Shown here: positions 1 through 25,787 of the stretch, one piece after another
How positions within the stretch are numbered: position 1 is the first letter of the stretch
Layout: every line of letters begins with the position of its first letter
Assembly: GCA_965112735.1 (NCBI GenBank)
Contig: OZ218950.1
Span: 5,022,001-5,086,000 of the forward strand
Direction of reading: 5' to 3'
DNA length: 64,000 nt
Source: Phaeosaccion multiseriatum
Lineage: Eukaryota; Ochrophyta, other classes
Translations under genes and position numbers: made by a program
Notes under the pieces: generated by a model
Databases searched by the model: none
What the model saw: the letters and a program-made list of their open reading frames with translations, nothing else
What the model was told of the DNA's origin: nothing

Positions 1-14348
<14,348 letters not shown>

Positions 14349-14588
14349 GGGGCTCGCCCCTCACAGAGGCAAGTCACCAAGCAGGACCACGCTCTCCCCT
14401 GTGAACTCTATCTGGTGCTTGCTGCTGCTATTGGTTCTTTGCACCACAGTATGTCTACTACGTCTGGGCTGTGAGGATTTAAATTCAGTGTCCAGTTTCA
14501 GGTTCCTGTCCGGACGTTACGTATCGAATATCGCTTTCCTGCTGGTCGATCGCTGGTCAATTGCCACGATCTGCCAGCCGCTGCCGCT
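14349..14588. promoter_or_regulatory. Shared divergent promoter of POLE and the DUF4485 gene
   Basis: Only 240 bases separate the two start codons, which point away from each other, so both 5' UTRs and promoters must lie here. The stretch is free of the microsatellites that fill surrounding introns and has an AT-rich core (tttaaatt near 14480). No TATA box or named factor site could be assigned. That it is a promoter is inferred from gene arrangement. Confidence 0.6.
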
Positions 14589-15172
14589 ATGGTGTCGGGA
14601 ACCAAGACCATGGAGGACTTGGACGAGGAGTTTGGGCGCTCCCTGGCGCAAGTGGAGGCCTGTTTTGACGAGCTGCCCAAGTTCTTGCAGATCCGGGTCG
14701 AGCGGTGGGTGAAGAAGCTCAACACGCCCCACACGGTGCCCACGGTGGCTTGGAGGCGGCACCGCAACGCGTACTCGGCACTCTTCGCATACGCCATCAC
14801 GAACCGAGACTTCCGCGAGCCTTTTCATCGCAACCCGCCCCCCAGACTCCCCACTTTGCCGGGATATTTGCAGCTCCGACTCCCTAGTGCGAAGAAGAGG
14901 ATCACCTCTCATACGCACCACAACCAGCAGCAGCAGGAGCAGATGGAGACGTCGCAGCAGCACCAGAGAACTCGGGGGGTCGCCTTCTGGGGCGAGCAGC
15001 GAAGGCGGTCTCCTGGGGGTAGGAGAAGGCGGGAAAGCAGGGGCGACAGCGGGACTGATGATGATAGTGGGGAGGAAAGGGCGAGCACCGAGGACATGTA
15101 CGGCTCTCCGGCTCACCGGGCTCGAGGTTCTTACGGGCACAGACTTTGCTCCTCTCCGCATCGACGGCAGCG

Positions 15173-15205
<33 letters not shown>

Positions 15206-16280
15206 AATGCACATGCTTCGCAAAGGGGAGGGAGGGAGGGCGCCGTACATGAATGGCCACAACTTTTGCCCCTCGCCCTCTTCCCCCAAGCGAGAGCATG
15301 GCAAGGCACTGAGCTGGGCACTGCAGGAGAAGGAGCAGCAGCGGCAGGAGGAGGAGGGGGAGGCGAGTGACGAGGATCACAATGATGGCTGTGAATGTCT
15401 TCACCACCACCACCACCATCACCAGCCGCAGCGAAAGGGGTGTCTTCGTGCCCCCGCCGGAAGCATAAGAGGGCAAGAGAAGGCCGCCCCAGCGGGCACG
15501 CCGGTCGCTGCGTGGCAACAAGAGCAACAGCAACAAGTGGGAGACACCGAGGACGGCGATAGGGGCGGCGGCGGTGGCCGTGTCAGTGGTAATCATAGTA
15601 GTGGTGGTGGTAGTGGGCCCCGCGTCACCTCGACGCAGCAGCTCCAATTGCTCGTGCAGGAGCTGGGGGGAACGGTGAGGGCGCTGACGGAGCAACTGCA
15701 GCAGCAAGACACGCTGCACAGACTCGAGGTGGACCGCCTGCATCAAATGTATCGGCTCGATGCAGAGCAGCGAGTGGCGCTCCAGAGGCAGGAGATGAAG
15801 AGGTTCAAGCAATCCTTACTCCTACCCGACTTTTTGGACGAGCTGAAACGGAGTGGCCTGGCAGCAGCGCCCATTCGAGGAGGGGCGGGAGGAGGAGGAG
15901 GAGGAGGAGGAGGAGGAGGAGGAGGAGGAGGAGGAGGAGGAGGAGGAGCGGGGGGAGGAGAGATAGACGGGATAGGAGGAGGTGCAAGGGAGCAGGTAGG
16001 AGGAGGAGGAGGAGGAGGAGGAGGAGGAGGAGGAGGAGGAGGAGGAAGAGAAGGAGTGGCAGCAGTAGCAGCTGGGGCCTGGGGCGGTGGCACCAATGGA
16101 GCCGCCGCCGTGGTGGGCTCGTGTCGGGCTATGGAGATGGCGCAGCACCCGCTGGATGCGTACCTGGGCTACCTTAACAAGTTCGAAGAGGACTCGCGCC
16201 TGCTAACGGGGGTGGTGAAGAAAGGGGTGGCGTGCGAGGCTGCGGCAGGCGTGGGGAGATTCGGCTCTGGCGTGAACTGA
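14589..16280 (+). CDS. DUF4485-domain coiled-coil protein (CEP112-like)
   Basis: Single-exon gene of 563 residues. Residues about 8-100 match the DUF4485 fold found at the N-terminus of CEP112/CCDC46: an LDEEF start, a WVKKL segment, a YSALFAYAI helix and a terminal LPGYLQLRLP. The middle (about 105-350) is disordered and rich in Gln, His and Arg. Residues about 350-430 form a coiled coil (QLLVQELGGTVRALTEQLQQ and onward), followed by poly-Gly tracts encoded by GGA repeats at 15890-15950 and 16005-16050. DUF4485 proteins are associated with centrosomes and cilia in animals, so a basal-body or ciliary role is inferred. A second Met at codon 8 is an equally good start. The gene is divergent from POLE. 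Confidence 0.75.
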
Positions 16281-16424
16281 AACAGCTTAGCTTAGTAAAT
16301 AATGTACAAACCTAAACCAAATACCCTACTACAGGGCATCTTCTCTTCCCTTCTCTTCTGACATGCCTCTACTTTCAGACAGAAAGAAACCTAGTGGAAA
16401 AAAAGGTGCAAAGGTTCATCCCTA

Positions 16425-16430
16425 AATAAA
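16425..16430 (+). terminator. Poly(A) signal of the DUF4485 gene
   Basis: AATAAA lies 145 bases after the stop codon at 16280 and only about 40 bases from the stop codon of the convergent kinase gene, so the two 3' UTRs probably overlap. Confidence 0.5.
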
Positions 16431-16471
16431 CAGATGCTGCTGTCTTGTCGTCCTGTTGCTTTGGGTTGTCG

Positions 16472-19400
16472 TTATTGTGAGAGGGCACTGAGGACGGCCC
16501 TTAGCACAGCGGCAACGGCCTTGGCCCCGGGGTCTGGCACTGTCTTGACCTGAGCATCGGAAACGTAATTGGCCCGCCCTGCTAGTGCCCCCATGCTGAG
16601 GATGCGTGTGAGTGCGTGCGTGTGTGTGAGTGCGTGCGTGCGTGTGGTGAGGGCACCGCGTGAGGGGAGAGGGGTGGACGAAGGGAACAGAGGGAGGGAA
16701 CGGGGAGGAGGGAGGAGTGGGGGTAAGTGGGGGGGAGGGGAAGGAAGGAGGGAAGGAGAAGTCAGGCTTGGAAGGAAGGGAGGGAGGGGGATGGTGTGTG
16801 TGTGGTTACTCTTACCTTAATGTCTTCTCGGCTCCTTCTTCTGCTGCCTTGACTGCTCAGCGCAAGTCCAGGAGCGGCGACAGGCCAAGTCAAGCCGAGC
16901 CAACAGAGCCAACACCACGAAGGCAGGGAGGGAGAGAGGGAGAGAAAGGAGGCCACGGAGGAGGGGGGGGGGAGACTAAGTCAATGAGATAGGAAGTCAA
17001 GGAGACAGTTGGCATGCGGCAATCAGAACACCCCTACCGCCCCACCGGATGCACGCACGATGAGTGAGTTACGCTTGGAGATGAAAAAGCCGTCAATCCC
17101 CCCTCCCTCTCTCCCTCTCTCCCTCTCCCTCCTACCCTCTCACCCACTTACCCTTCCTCCCTCCCACCCTCCCCTCCCTCCCTCCCTCCCTCCCTCCCTC
17201 CCTCCCTCCCTTCCTCCCTCCCTCCTCTCCCCTCCCTCCCTCCTCTCCCCTCCCTCCCTCCCTTCCCTCCTTCCCTCCCTCCCTCCCTCCCACCCACCCA
17301 CCCACCTGCCGCCTCGAAGGCCCCTAAGCCTCCCCCCTTGCCCTCCTTGCCCTCCTCGCATGCACGATCCCACGCCTCCCCCGCCGGTACGAGAGCGTCC
17401 ACCAGTGTGCACATGCCCGGCGTCGCCCCTCCGTACAGCATCACCGCCTCGACACCCGCTGCGAAGGCCCGCCTCCAGTCGCCCTCGGGCAAGTCGGACA
17501 AGCGCACCTGGGCCTGTGGGAAAGAGGCGAGGGGGTTGGGGAGAAGTGACCAACGGACTTACATGCGTTACATGCGTTACATACGTTACATGCCTTACAT
17601 GGCTTACATGCCTTACATGCGTTCCAAAGGTGGGTGGAGCGCGTTCGCTTTTCCCTGTATGTACAGTACAACTGTATGTCTGTCTGCCTGTGTGACTGTT
17701 TGCCTGTTGACTGTATGCCTGTGTGACTGTTTCCCTGTTAACCTATGCCTGTTGACTGTATGCCTTTTGACTGTTTGCCTGTTAACTGTATGCCTGTCGA
17801 CTGTATGCCTGTTGACTGTATGCCTGTTAACCTATGACTGTTGACTGTACGTCTGTTAACCTATGCCTGCTGACTGTATGCCTGTTGACTGTATGCCTGT
17901 TGAATGTATGCCTGTTAACTGTATGCCTGTTAACTAGTTGACTGTATGCCTTTTAACTGTATGCCTGTTAACTATTGACTGTCAACAATTAACTGTATGC
18001 CTGTTAACTGTATGCCTGTTAACTGCATGCCTGTTTTCTACATACATATTTAACTGTATGTCTGTTAACAGTATGCCTATTAACAGTATGCCTGTTAACT
18101 GCATACCTGTTTACTACATGCCTATTTGACTGCATACCTGACCAAAGACAGCCTCCCCCCCCCCCACGCAAGCGCCAACGTACCTCGGCTGCACAGAAGA
18201 ACGTTTCAAGGATGGCACCGCTCGTGCCCCCCATTGAGCGCCCAACGGACTCTGCCAGACCCTGCAGGAGAGCAGGCATGTCTGATACACAGAGTTTGTC
18301 TGGGAGGAGGAGGAGGAGGAGGAGGAGGAGGAGGAGGAGGAGGAGGAGGAGGAGGAGGAGGAGGAGGAGGAGGAGGAGGAGGAGGAGGAGGAGGAGGAGG
18401 AGGAGGAGGAGGAGGAGGAGGAGGAGGAGGAGGAGGAGGAGGAGGAGGAGGAGGAGGAGGAGGAGGAGGAGGAGGAGGAGGAGGAGGAGGAGGAGGAGGA
18501 GGAGGAGGAGGAGGAGGAGGAGGAGGAGGAAGAATGAGCTGATGTGAGGAGGTGGTCTCACGCATACACGGATCAATCCCATCACTGCCGAGAGCCTGCA
18601 GCAGCAGCATCATCATCATCTCTCTCACCGCCCTCCAGGTCAGCCAGAAGTCCTTCCACTCCTCGTCGGAAGGTGATGCCGCAGTCCCCGTCTCCGGCGA
18701 TGGAGTCCCTGCACAGAGAGGGAGAGCAGGGAGAGCGCAGAGAGGAAGGGAAAAGACTAAACGAAAGGGGAAACAAGGTGCGGAATGGGCATGGATAGAC
18801 CCATCAACGCGAAAGTGAAACGTCTGTTTGTCTGTCTGTCTGCCTGTCTGTCTACTTGCCTGTCTACCTGCCTGTCTGACCACTCACCATTCCGTGAGCT
18901 GCGGCTCCACTTGTATGATGGCCTCCACCACCGCCTCAACGACCCTCCTCACTCCCGCCGCATCAGTACCTGCCCTGACTTTGACTTCCCCTGCAGAGTC
19001 AACATCGCCGCCATCTGTGTCACCTGAGGACCGCCCCTTTCATAAGTCATTGAGTTAATGAATGAAATGTAAATGAAGCACCACCACACAAGGAGGAGTG
19101 CAGAGGAGAGCAGAGGATGGATGCGATAGGTATGATGCACGTAGGTAAGTAAGTACGCTTATGTACGTTAGGCGCCACTGCAAGCAGGCAGACCAGTGAC
19201 ACCTCATTCACTCATCCAACGATAGATGAGGGCTCCTTTCCTTTTGCAGACATCTCCAGTCGTGCGTCCCCCCTATCCGTCCCTCCCTCCCTCTTTCCCT
19301 CCTTCCCTCCCTCCCGTCCTCCCGTCCTCCCTCCCTGCCTCTGCCCCCTCCCACTCACCGTGGCTTTCTTCGCAGGAGGCTGAGCCCACAGGACAGTGCG

Positions 19401-19820
19401 GGGGCGTGCGTGCGGCTGGCGACACCCCTGTGTCCAAGGTGTCACCTCCGTCTTGGCATCGAGCCGACTGAGCTGCAACTGAGACACCCGCATCACCGAG
19501 CAGCTCACCCCCACCATGTCGAGAGAGGTCATGAAGGCTCCTGAGTATACTCTCCATACCACCAGGCCCCTCTCTTCAAGCCGCAGCACCGCCCTTCGGA
19601 CCACGAGGAGAAGCTCCAGCAGGGGAGTGGCTCCGAGGTTGTTGACTGAGGGGGTTACAGAATATGCAGGTACAGTTGTCAGTCACAGTTGCAGTCACAG
19701 GTTCTTGGCAGCCACAGTTACACGCACAGTTACAGGCACAGTCAGAGAAAGAGTAGTGTAATGGATGTGTGTAATGTGACGTGAGAAAACAAACGACAAC
19801 AACGACAACAGCAATAAAAG

Positions 19821-19880
<60 letters not shown>

Positions 19881-19909
19881 TCGACAGCAACAGCAACAGC
19901 AGCAGCAGC

Positions 19910-19970
<61 letters not shown>

Positions 19971-19984
19971 TCAATAACATCATC

Positions 19985-20048
<64 letters not shown>

Positions 20049-21248
20049 ACCACCACCACCACCACCACTATCATCATCATCATCACCACCATATTCTTTG
20101 CTCTACAAAACACAAAGGCTTCGCTCGCTATTCTTCTCATCCTCCCACTTCGCGCCCCGTCCTTCTTTCTCCCCGTTGCTCACTCACCCATCAACACGAC
20201 CCCCTGCCCCTTCTCTAGTGGCAGGTACCCGCTCGTCTCGATGGAGTGGAGCATGAGAAGAGTGAGCTCGTCAGCCGTGAGGAGGGGGCTCTGCGATACG
20301 CCGGGTTCTCCGTGAATGCCCAGGCCAATCTCAATCGTCGACTGGAAGAGAAGAGACAACACACACACACACCACACACACACACAAACACACAAGGACA
20401 GGGAAGCAGGGGTGGAAGGGGGAGAGGGGGTGAGGAATGAGGGGCACGGCCGCTTCCTTCTTCGCTTCCCAGGCAGTGGTAAGAGCCAGACTGACTGCTC
20501 TTTGGGTGCTCCCACCGCATCATATCTTTCCAAGTCAATCTCCCAGAGTGTCCTCCCAGAGTGTCCTCCCAGAGTGTCATTGACATGATTCCCACCCGTC
20601 CCTCCTCCCCCTTCCAGCCTTCGACCTCTCTCCCTCTCTCCCTCTCTCCCTCCCTCCCTCCCTCTCACTCACAGCGTCCAATCTGTCGTTGGGAGCCTCT
20701 CCCGGCAGTGTGCAAGGCTGCAGTGCCACCCCCATGGTGGCCACGCTCTCCCCCGCCTGCGTCGCCTCCTCGAGCACCTGACCCAAAGGGAGGCCCGCCT
20801 CGGCAGCTGCACAGGCCACTTTCTGCGTGGGTGAGTGAGTATGTGGGTGAGTGGATGAGGGGGGAACGGAGGAAGGGAGGGAGGGAGGGAGGGGGGGAAT
20901 GAGGGAGGGATAGTTTCTTAAGCCAACTCCCCTCTGTTGACGTCCAAACATGCACACACACACATAGACGCGCCTGCACCAGAAGCGTGCCCGCGACGCC
21001 CCTTCTCCCCGTGACGCCTTTGTCCGGCAGAGCGCAGTCGTCCGCGGTGATGAGCATCTCGACAAGAAAGCCCTCGGCCTTAGCCCGCTCGCACGCCATG
21101 CCGAAGTTGAGGCGATCTCCCGTGTAGTTCATAATCACGACCAAGCAGCCCTGTTTGGAGCAGGGAGACATGGACAAAGGTAAGACCAACAAACAAATCA
21201 AGTGTCGCAGAGGTGCACTTGATCCTGAAAAAAGGACGGCTTTACTCT

Positions 21249-21279
<31 letters not shown>

Positions 21280-22000
21280 TCTGCTGCCTTCCTTCGACTC
21301 TTTGCCCCCTCCCCGCTCGCTCTTCTCCACTCACCTGGGGCCCGCAAACCGCGCGTATTGCTGCCAAAACCGCCGAAGCAGAGGGGCTGGCGAACACCCC
21401 CCCCGCCACCGCGGCAGTCAGGAACCCCTCTCCAACGAAACCGCAGAAAGACGGTTCATGCCCACTGCCCCCTCCGCTGAAAGAACAAGAAGAACAACAA
21501 CCACAACAACAACAACAACAACAACAACCTCAACAACAACAACAACCACAACAACAACAACAACCACAACAACCACCACCACCACCACAACAACAACAAC
21601 AACAACAACAACACCAACAAGCACAGCAAAAACAAAGATCTGCGTTGGCTTCTCTCCCCTCCCCCTCCCTTCTTTCTCTCTTCCTTTCTTCCTCTTCTCA
21701 CCTGATGATCGTTACCTTCCTCTGTTTTACGTCTTCGTAGTCACTAAGAAGGAAGGAAGGAAGGAAGGAAGGAAGGAAGGAAGGAAGGAAGGAAGGAAGG
21801 AAGGAAGGAAGGAAGGAAAGAAGGGAGGAAGGGTTTGGGTAGGGTCCAAGGCCTAAGGGAGAGACATTCCTTCCTTCCCCCCACCTCCTCATAATGACGT
21901 TGTAGCCCTCCAATTTCAATACATTGTCCGTGCTCAGCATGATGCCCTCCAGAGCCTCGTCCACGACATGTTCACGCTTGTTCAGAAGAGCTTTCTTCAT
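16472..22000 (-). CDS. DAK: Dihydroxyacetone kinase / triokinase (ATP-dependent)
   Basis: Phosphorylates dihydroxyacetone, and possibly glyceraldehyde, with ATP in the cytosol. Exons read: 22000-21885, 21743-21702, 21476-21335, 21150-20974, 20822-20673, 20341-20188, 19645-19359, about 19023-18888, 18708-18629, 18261-18184, 17513-17306, 16855-16816 and 16595-16472. The K domain shows [30 protein letters not shown] and GLGIHGEPG, which carries the substrate-binding His. The L domain shows AGDGDCG and SMGGTSGA and ends ANYVSD...[15 protein letters not shown]. The start Met at 22000 matches the family and has A at -3. Phases do not close between 19359 and 19023, or between 18629 and 18261, so a mini-exon is probably missed in each place. 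One intron (20973-20823) seems to use a GC donor. Confidence 0.93.
17560..18130 (-). repeat. ~15-base minisatellite (TGCCTGTTGACTGTA)n in a DAK intron
   Basis: Degenerate units with gactgt and aactgt variants. They are preceded at 17560-17625 by a 10-base repeat (ttacatgcgt)n. Both lie between exons ending at 18184 and starting at 17513. Confidence 0.9.
18303..18530 (-). repeat. (GGA)n microsatellite, about 75 units, in a DAK intron
   Basis: Almost pure triplet array close to the acceptor of the exon starting at 18261; sense strand (TCC)n. Confidence 0.95.
19818..20045 (-). repeat. (CAA)n microsatellite in a DAK intron
   Basis: Triplet array with CAG and CAT interruptions between exons ending at 20188 and starting at 19645; sense strand (TTG)n. 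Confidence 0.93.
21496..21620 (-). repeat. (CAA)n/(CCA)n microsatellite in a DAK intron
   Basis: Triplet array upstream in sense of the acceptor at 21477. Confidence 0.9.
21748..21822 (-). repeat. (GGAA)n microsatellite in DAK intron 1
   Basis: Tetranucleotide array immediately before the acceptor at 21744; sense strand (CCTT)n. Confidence 0.93.
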
Positions 22001-23855
22001 GATGATGATTCCCCAAGCTCCCAAGCTCCCAAGCCCTCCCCTCTTCCTCCTAGCCCTCCAGTTCCCACCCCTCCTTATTCTCCCCCTTTTACACCTGGGA
22101 TTATCCCTCTTTTCCGCCTGTTATTACCCCAAATCCCCAATGTTGATATGTTATCATTTTCTGTGAGTCACCATCACCGCACCAACACGCCAAGCTCCCA
22201 ATTCGGACTCCTGCGCTGCTCTCAAAAGATATCGAATCATCTTCAAACTCAAATTTGTTGCAAATTCGTGGAATTCCACGTTTCCATTTTCAATTTTCCC
22301 CCTGCTTGATATTTTTCTTGTCAGGCTTGTGGCGCAGGCAGTCACTAGTCATTAAGAGTCTTGTCAGACATGTAGAGTGGAGGATTGAGGAGGAAGGAAA
22401 GCGAGCACACAGAGAAACGCAGCTGGGAACAGGGGAACAAAGAGAAGGCCTCCTCTTCCCTTTCCCTCCCCTTCTTGGTGTGTGTTCAGGGCTCTGAGCC
22501 GCGCAAACAAGACAGAAAGTAAGAAAGTTTTAGAAAGGAGAGGGAAGGAAGGAGGAGGGGAAGAGGAAGGGGGAACAGGGGAAAAAGAGGAAACCTGCTT
22601 TACACACTGCACCCGCCTTCCATTCCACTCTCCCCTTGCTTGCAGGCATCAAGCCAAAAAAACTCCTCGCTCACCACCAGCAGCAGGCCAAAGCCCTTCC
22701 TCCGTTGAACTTCTCCCCCCGTTACTGGGCTTGCTTGACTCAATGGAGGGACGGAGTCTACCGCGAGAAGCCACGTACCACTCGAGTCCACCAACCAGCA
22801 GCACCTGCCCTTGCTCGTCCCGCAGCAAGTTGTTCGAGTCGCTCGACCACCAGCACTGGTGTCCTGGACTGGCGCGCTTGCTGGCACGCACGCTTCCTGG
22901 CCACTTGCTTGGCCACCAGCCCCCGGCTCGGGTGGAAGGAAGGAGCAAACGGTGGGTGCGAATCAGCAAAAGCAGCCCACGTAGTCATGCTTAGCAGGGG
23001 CAGAGAGAGGGATTCGGAGCCGAGGTGGTGGTGGTGGTGGTGGTGGTGGTATGAGTAGTAGGACCCAGCGCAGCGCAGAGACTTGGGCAAGACTCACGCT
23101 AGGAGAGTCTCAAGGCAGGGCAGTCGCAGAGAGGGATATGCCTTAGCCAGACAAGGGTTCGCTCACCACCATATGGTGCTCTCAACCCTCGTTTGACTAA
23201 TGCATATTTCCGCCTTGCCGCGTGCCACGCCTTCTTTCATACCGAGAGTCTTGCCAGAGACTCGGTGGTGTGGGTGGCGGAGGTGGTGCCGGCACGCCCC
23301 AGCTTCACAAGCAGCAGCAGCAGCAGCAGCCCGTCAGATTCCCTACGGTATGACTGACGGGACCTCGCCCTCTGCTTTGCTTGTCCTCTCTCTGTCTCTC
23401 CCTCCCCGCTTCCTTCCCCACCATCCCGCATATATACGCTCGGAATATTTCACGGAATGTTTGCTGGTCCCGTCGGTTGTGGTCTGTGGTCTCTCACGTG
23501 GGCATTGACGGACTCGTGAGGTGTCGATGCCGGGGAGGGACGGGTGGCTACTTTGGACAGCAGGGGCTTCCATCGTGGCTTGCGTGAGTCCATGGTCCGG
23601 CGGAACGGTGAGAACAAGTTGGGAGTGGTGGGTTTTGAGGTGCCGTGACGATCACGCTGGCAGAGCAGAAGCGGAGGAGGGGGTTAGAGCTTCTTCCCCC
23701 TCTTTCCCCCTTCTCTTTTTTTTAACTTTCTAACTCTATAATACAGTAAACTCGAACAGCACCAGCAACAACAGCAGCACCAGTGTCTACATGTTCGCGC
23801 GAGCACGCATTACCTCTGGTCGCCCCCCCCCCCCTCCAGCTTGCTGCGGCTAAGG
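22001..23855. other. Intergenic region between DAK and the aminotransferase
   Basis: About 1.85 kb between the start of DAK and the 3' end of the upstream gene, so it should contain the DAK promoter and 5' UTR. It is mostly unique sequence with a short GGT run at 23025-23050. It also holds the hairpin at 23133-23210. Open frames at 22482-22994 (plus) and 22649-22969 (minus) resemble no family I know. Confidence 0.5.
23133..23210 (+). ncRNA. Imperfect hairpin, possible small-RNA precursor
   Basis: Bases 23133-23159 pair with 23184-23210. Of 27 positions, 21 are Watson-Crick and 3 are G-U wobbles on the plus strand; the other three are mismatches. The loop contains a perfect 12-base palindrome (caccatatggtg, 23167-23178). 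It lies in an intergenic region, antisense to both neighbouring genes. This is weaker than the two hairpins at 54344 and 59792, and function is inferred from shape alone. Confidence 0.3.
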
Positions 23856-25690
23856 CTAGCTCTGAGCCCCGACGGTCCCGGCACTCGCCCTATCCTCCAG
23901 CAAGCGAATCATAGTCTGCTTGAGCTGGACGAGGCAGGCCTTCACCTCAGGGGAGAGTGTGGCCAGCGCTATACTAAGCACGTCGTCAGGCGGTTCCTTC
24001 CTCCCATCTCCTCGCGAGCCCCTCTCTCCCTCTCCCCCTTCCCCTTCCTCTTCCTCTTCCTGCTGCTGCTGCTGCTGCTGGTGGTGGTGGTTTGGCACCC
24101 GCACTGCGGTAACAGGCGCCAACACGGAGCCTGTTCCAGTGACAAAGGCTCCAATCCACTTGTTGTCGTGCGCTTCACTCAACCGTGGGGCAGTCAGGTC
24201 CACCTCAATGCCCAACTCGGCACAAGCCCTGAGGCACACGTCTCGCATGTACCCACAAAGCACTCTGTCGGGTGACGTCTGAACCGTAATCAAGTTCTTT
24301 GGGCAAGGCGGGGAGGGAGGAGCACAGGACCTGGAGAGAGAGGAGGTTCCTCGGATCACCCAAAAATTGTTCACCAATCCTTTCTCACCGGCAGATCAAA
24401 TTCAAGTACAGGGACGGGGAGGTAAAGTGCGTGTGGGCACAAGTAAGACACCGCAGACCATGTTTATGAGGTATGCGTAAGTACACACGTGTGTCTCACC
24501 TTCTAGCAGTTCCACTTCGCCCTCCTTGCACCTCCCTGCTGCCGAGTGGGGGCCTTCTCCCGTGCTCCTGCTGCTGCTGGTGGTGCTGCTCGAAAGCAGT
24601 ACCTCCTTGGCCTCGCCGTTCTTCTTCCACCTCTCCAGCGGCTGCCTCTCCAACACCCAGCTCGAGTGCTTGGCAAGGGGCTTGCTCCTTGCCGCCCCCC
24701 GCACCTCCACAGGGTACGAGTACAGTGTCTCGTCCCACTCACGCGAGATGACTTGTTCGTCGCTGCTCACCTTGGCAAGGGGAAAGGCGTGGGCGCACAT
24801 GTTGATGGTACCCGCATCAGAGCCCTGCGTCTCCGTGACGATATCGACCCCGAGCTCAGTAGCAGCCGTGGCTCCACGTTCTCCTTCCCCTCCCGTCAAG
24901 CGGCGGGCGGGTTCCTGCCCCCCAGCATCCCCAACCACATGGCCACCATCGACGGCAGTGTCGGGGAGGTAGAGGATGGTCACCATGCAGTCAATCTGTG
25001 GGTGGTGTTGCTCAGAGTCATCCCCCCAGCCCTCTTGGCCCGATCCCTTCGGCTGTTGAGCCTGCACAGTTGCCCCTTCGCCATCCGTAGCAACACCGCT
25101 TCCAGCATTCGTGTCTCGAAAGGCCTGCAGAGCTGCTTCGCACAGCCAAGTTGTGCGCCCCCTAGTACGCGGCCAATCAAGTTCCTGAGCGAACCAAGAC
25201 AGCAGTAGCAGGAGGAGGAGGAGCAGCAGTTGTCGAGTGGTCAGAGGAAAAGGCCGGCTGAGCAGAACACTTTCAATATAAGAAAAGTGAGCCTACGTTG
25301 CACTTCCTGCTGCCTGCTGCTGCTGCTGCGCAGGTACCTGTGGAGAGGAGGAAGTGAGGCGCAGCGACTCCTCCAATCGCCTTTGATGGTAATCCTGTCC
25401 GGCTAGGCCCCCCTCCCACGCTCCTCCCACCGTCCTCAGGCACGTGTATGGGCCCTCTCCAGGCTGCTCACGCAAAAAGCCGCTGGGCAGGGTAGCAGCA
25501 TCGGTACCGCCTTTGTGCAACCGGACAATACCCCTCTCTCCTTCTCCCTTTTCTACCACCACGCTAACACTCAGGTGAGGCTCAAAGCAAAATCCGGGTT
25601 CCAGCAGCAGCAGTAGCAGTAGCAGTAGCTGCTGCAGAAGCAGCAGCAGCACGACTGGAGACAGGAGAATCTTTCTTTCCTTTTCTCTCG
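23856..25690 (-). CDS. Class IV (branched-chain/D-amino-acid type) aminotransferase-like protein, 5' end unresolved
   Basis: PLP-dependent fold type IV enzyme resembling the plant D-amino-acid aminotransferase-like family; the substrate is unknown. Three exons join in phase: up to about 25690-25338, 25184-24500 and 24379-23856. Recognisable blocks are GPYTCLRTVGG with QDYHQRRLEESLRL (N-terminal domain), WVLERQPLERWKK, EVELLEGLVNNFWVIRG (cofactor-domain strand), TSPDRVLCGYMRDVCLRACAELGI and WIGAFVTGTGSVLAPVTAVRV near the C-terminus. Poly-Gln and poly-Glu follow. The first visible exon encodes a long Leu-rich stretch (KILLSPVVLLLLLQQLLLL) then GFCFEP, which could be a signal or plastid presequence. 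No ATG lies in frame upstream before a stop codon, so a start codon or first exon is missing from this model. Confidence 0.75.
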
Positions 25691-25787
25691 GGGGAGTAAA
25701 TGTCCAAGGGGGAGGCGCGCAGGGGGGGATGTTGGTGCTTCCTATCACAGTTGGGTCCTATGGAGAGAGAGAGAGAGAACGTGTTGG

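Noticed and set aside
18126-18883. Poly-Gly, poly-Arg and poly-Pro open frames
   Set aside because: All are readings of the (GGA)n array in a DAK intron.
22482-22994. 170-codon plus-strand open frame between DAK and the aminotransferase
   Set aside because: No recognisable family, biased composition and no splice support; could not be told from chance.
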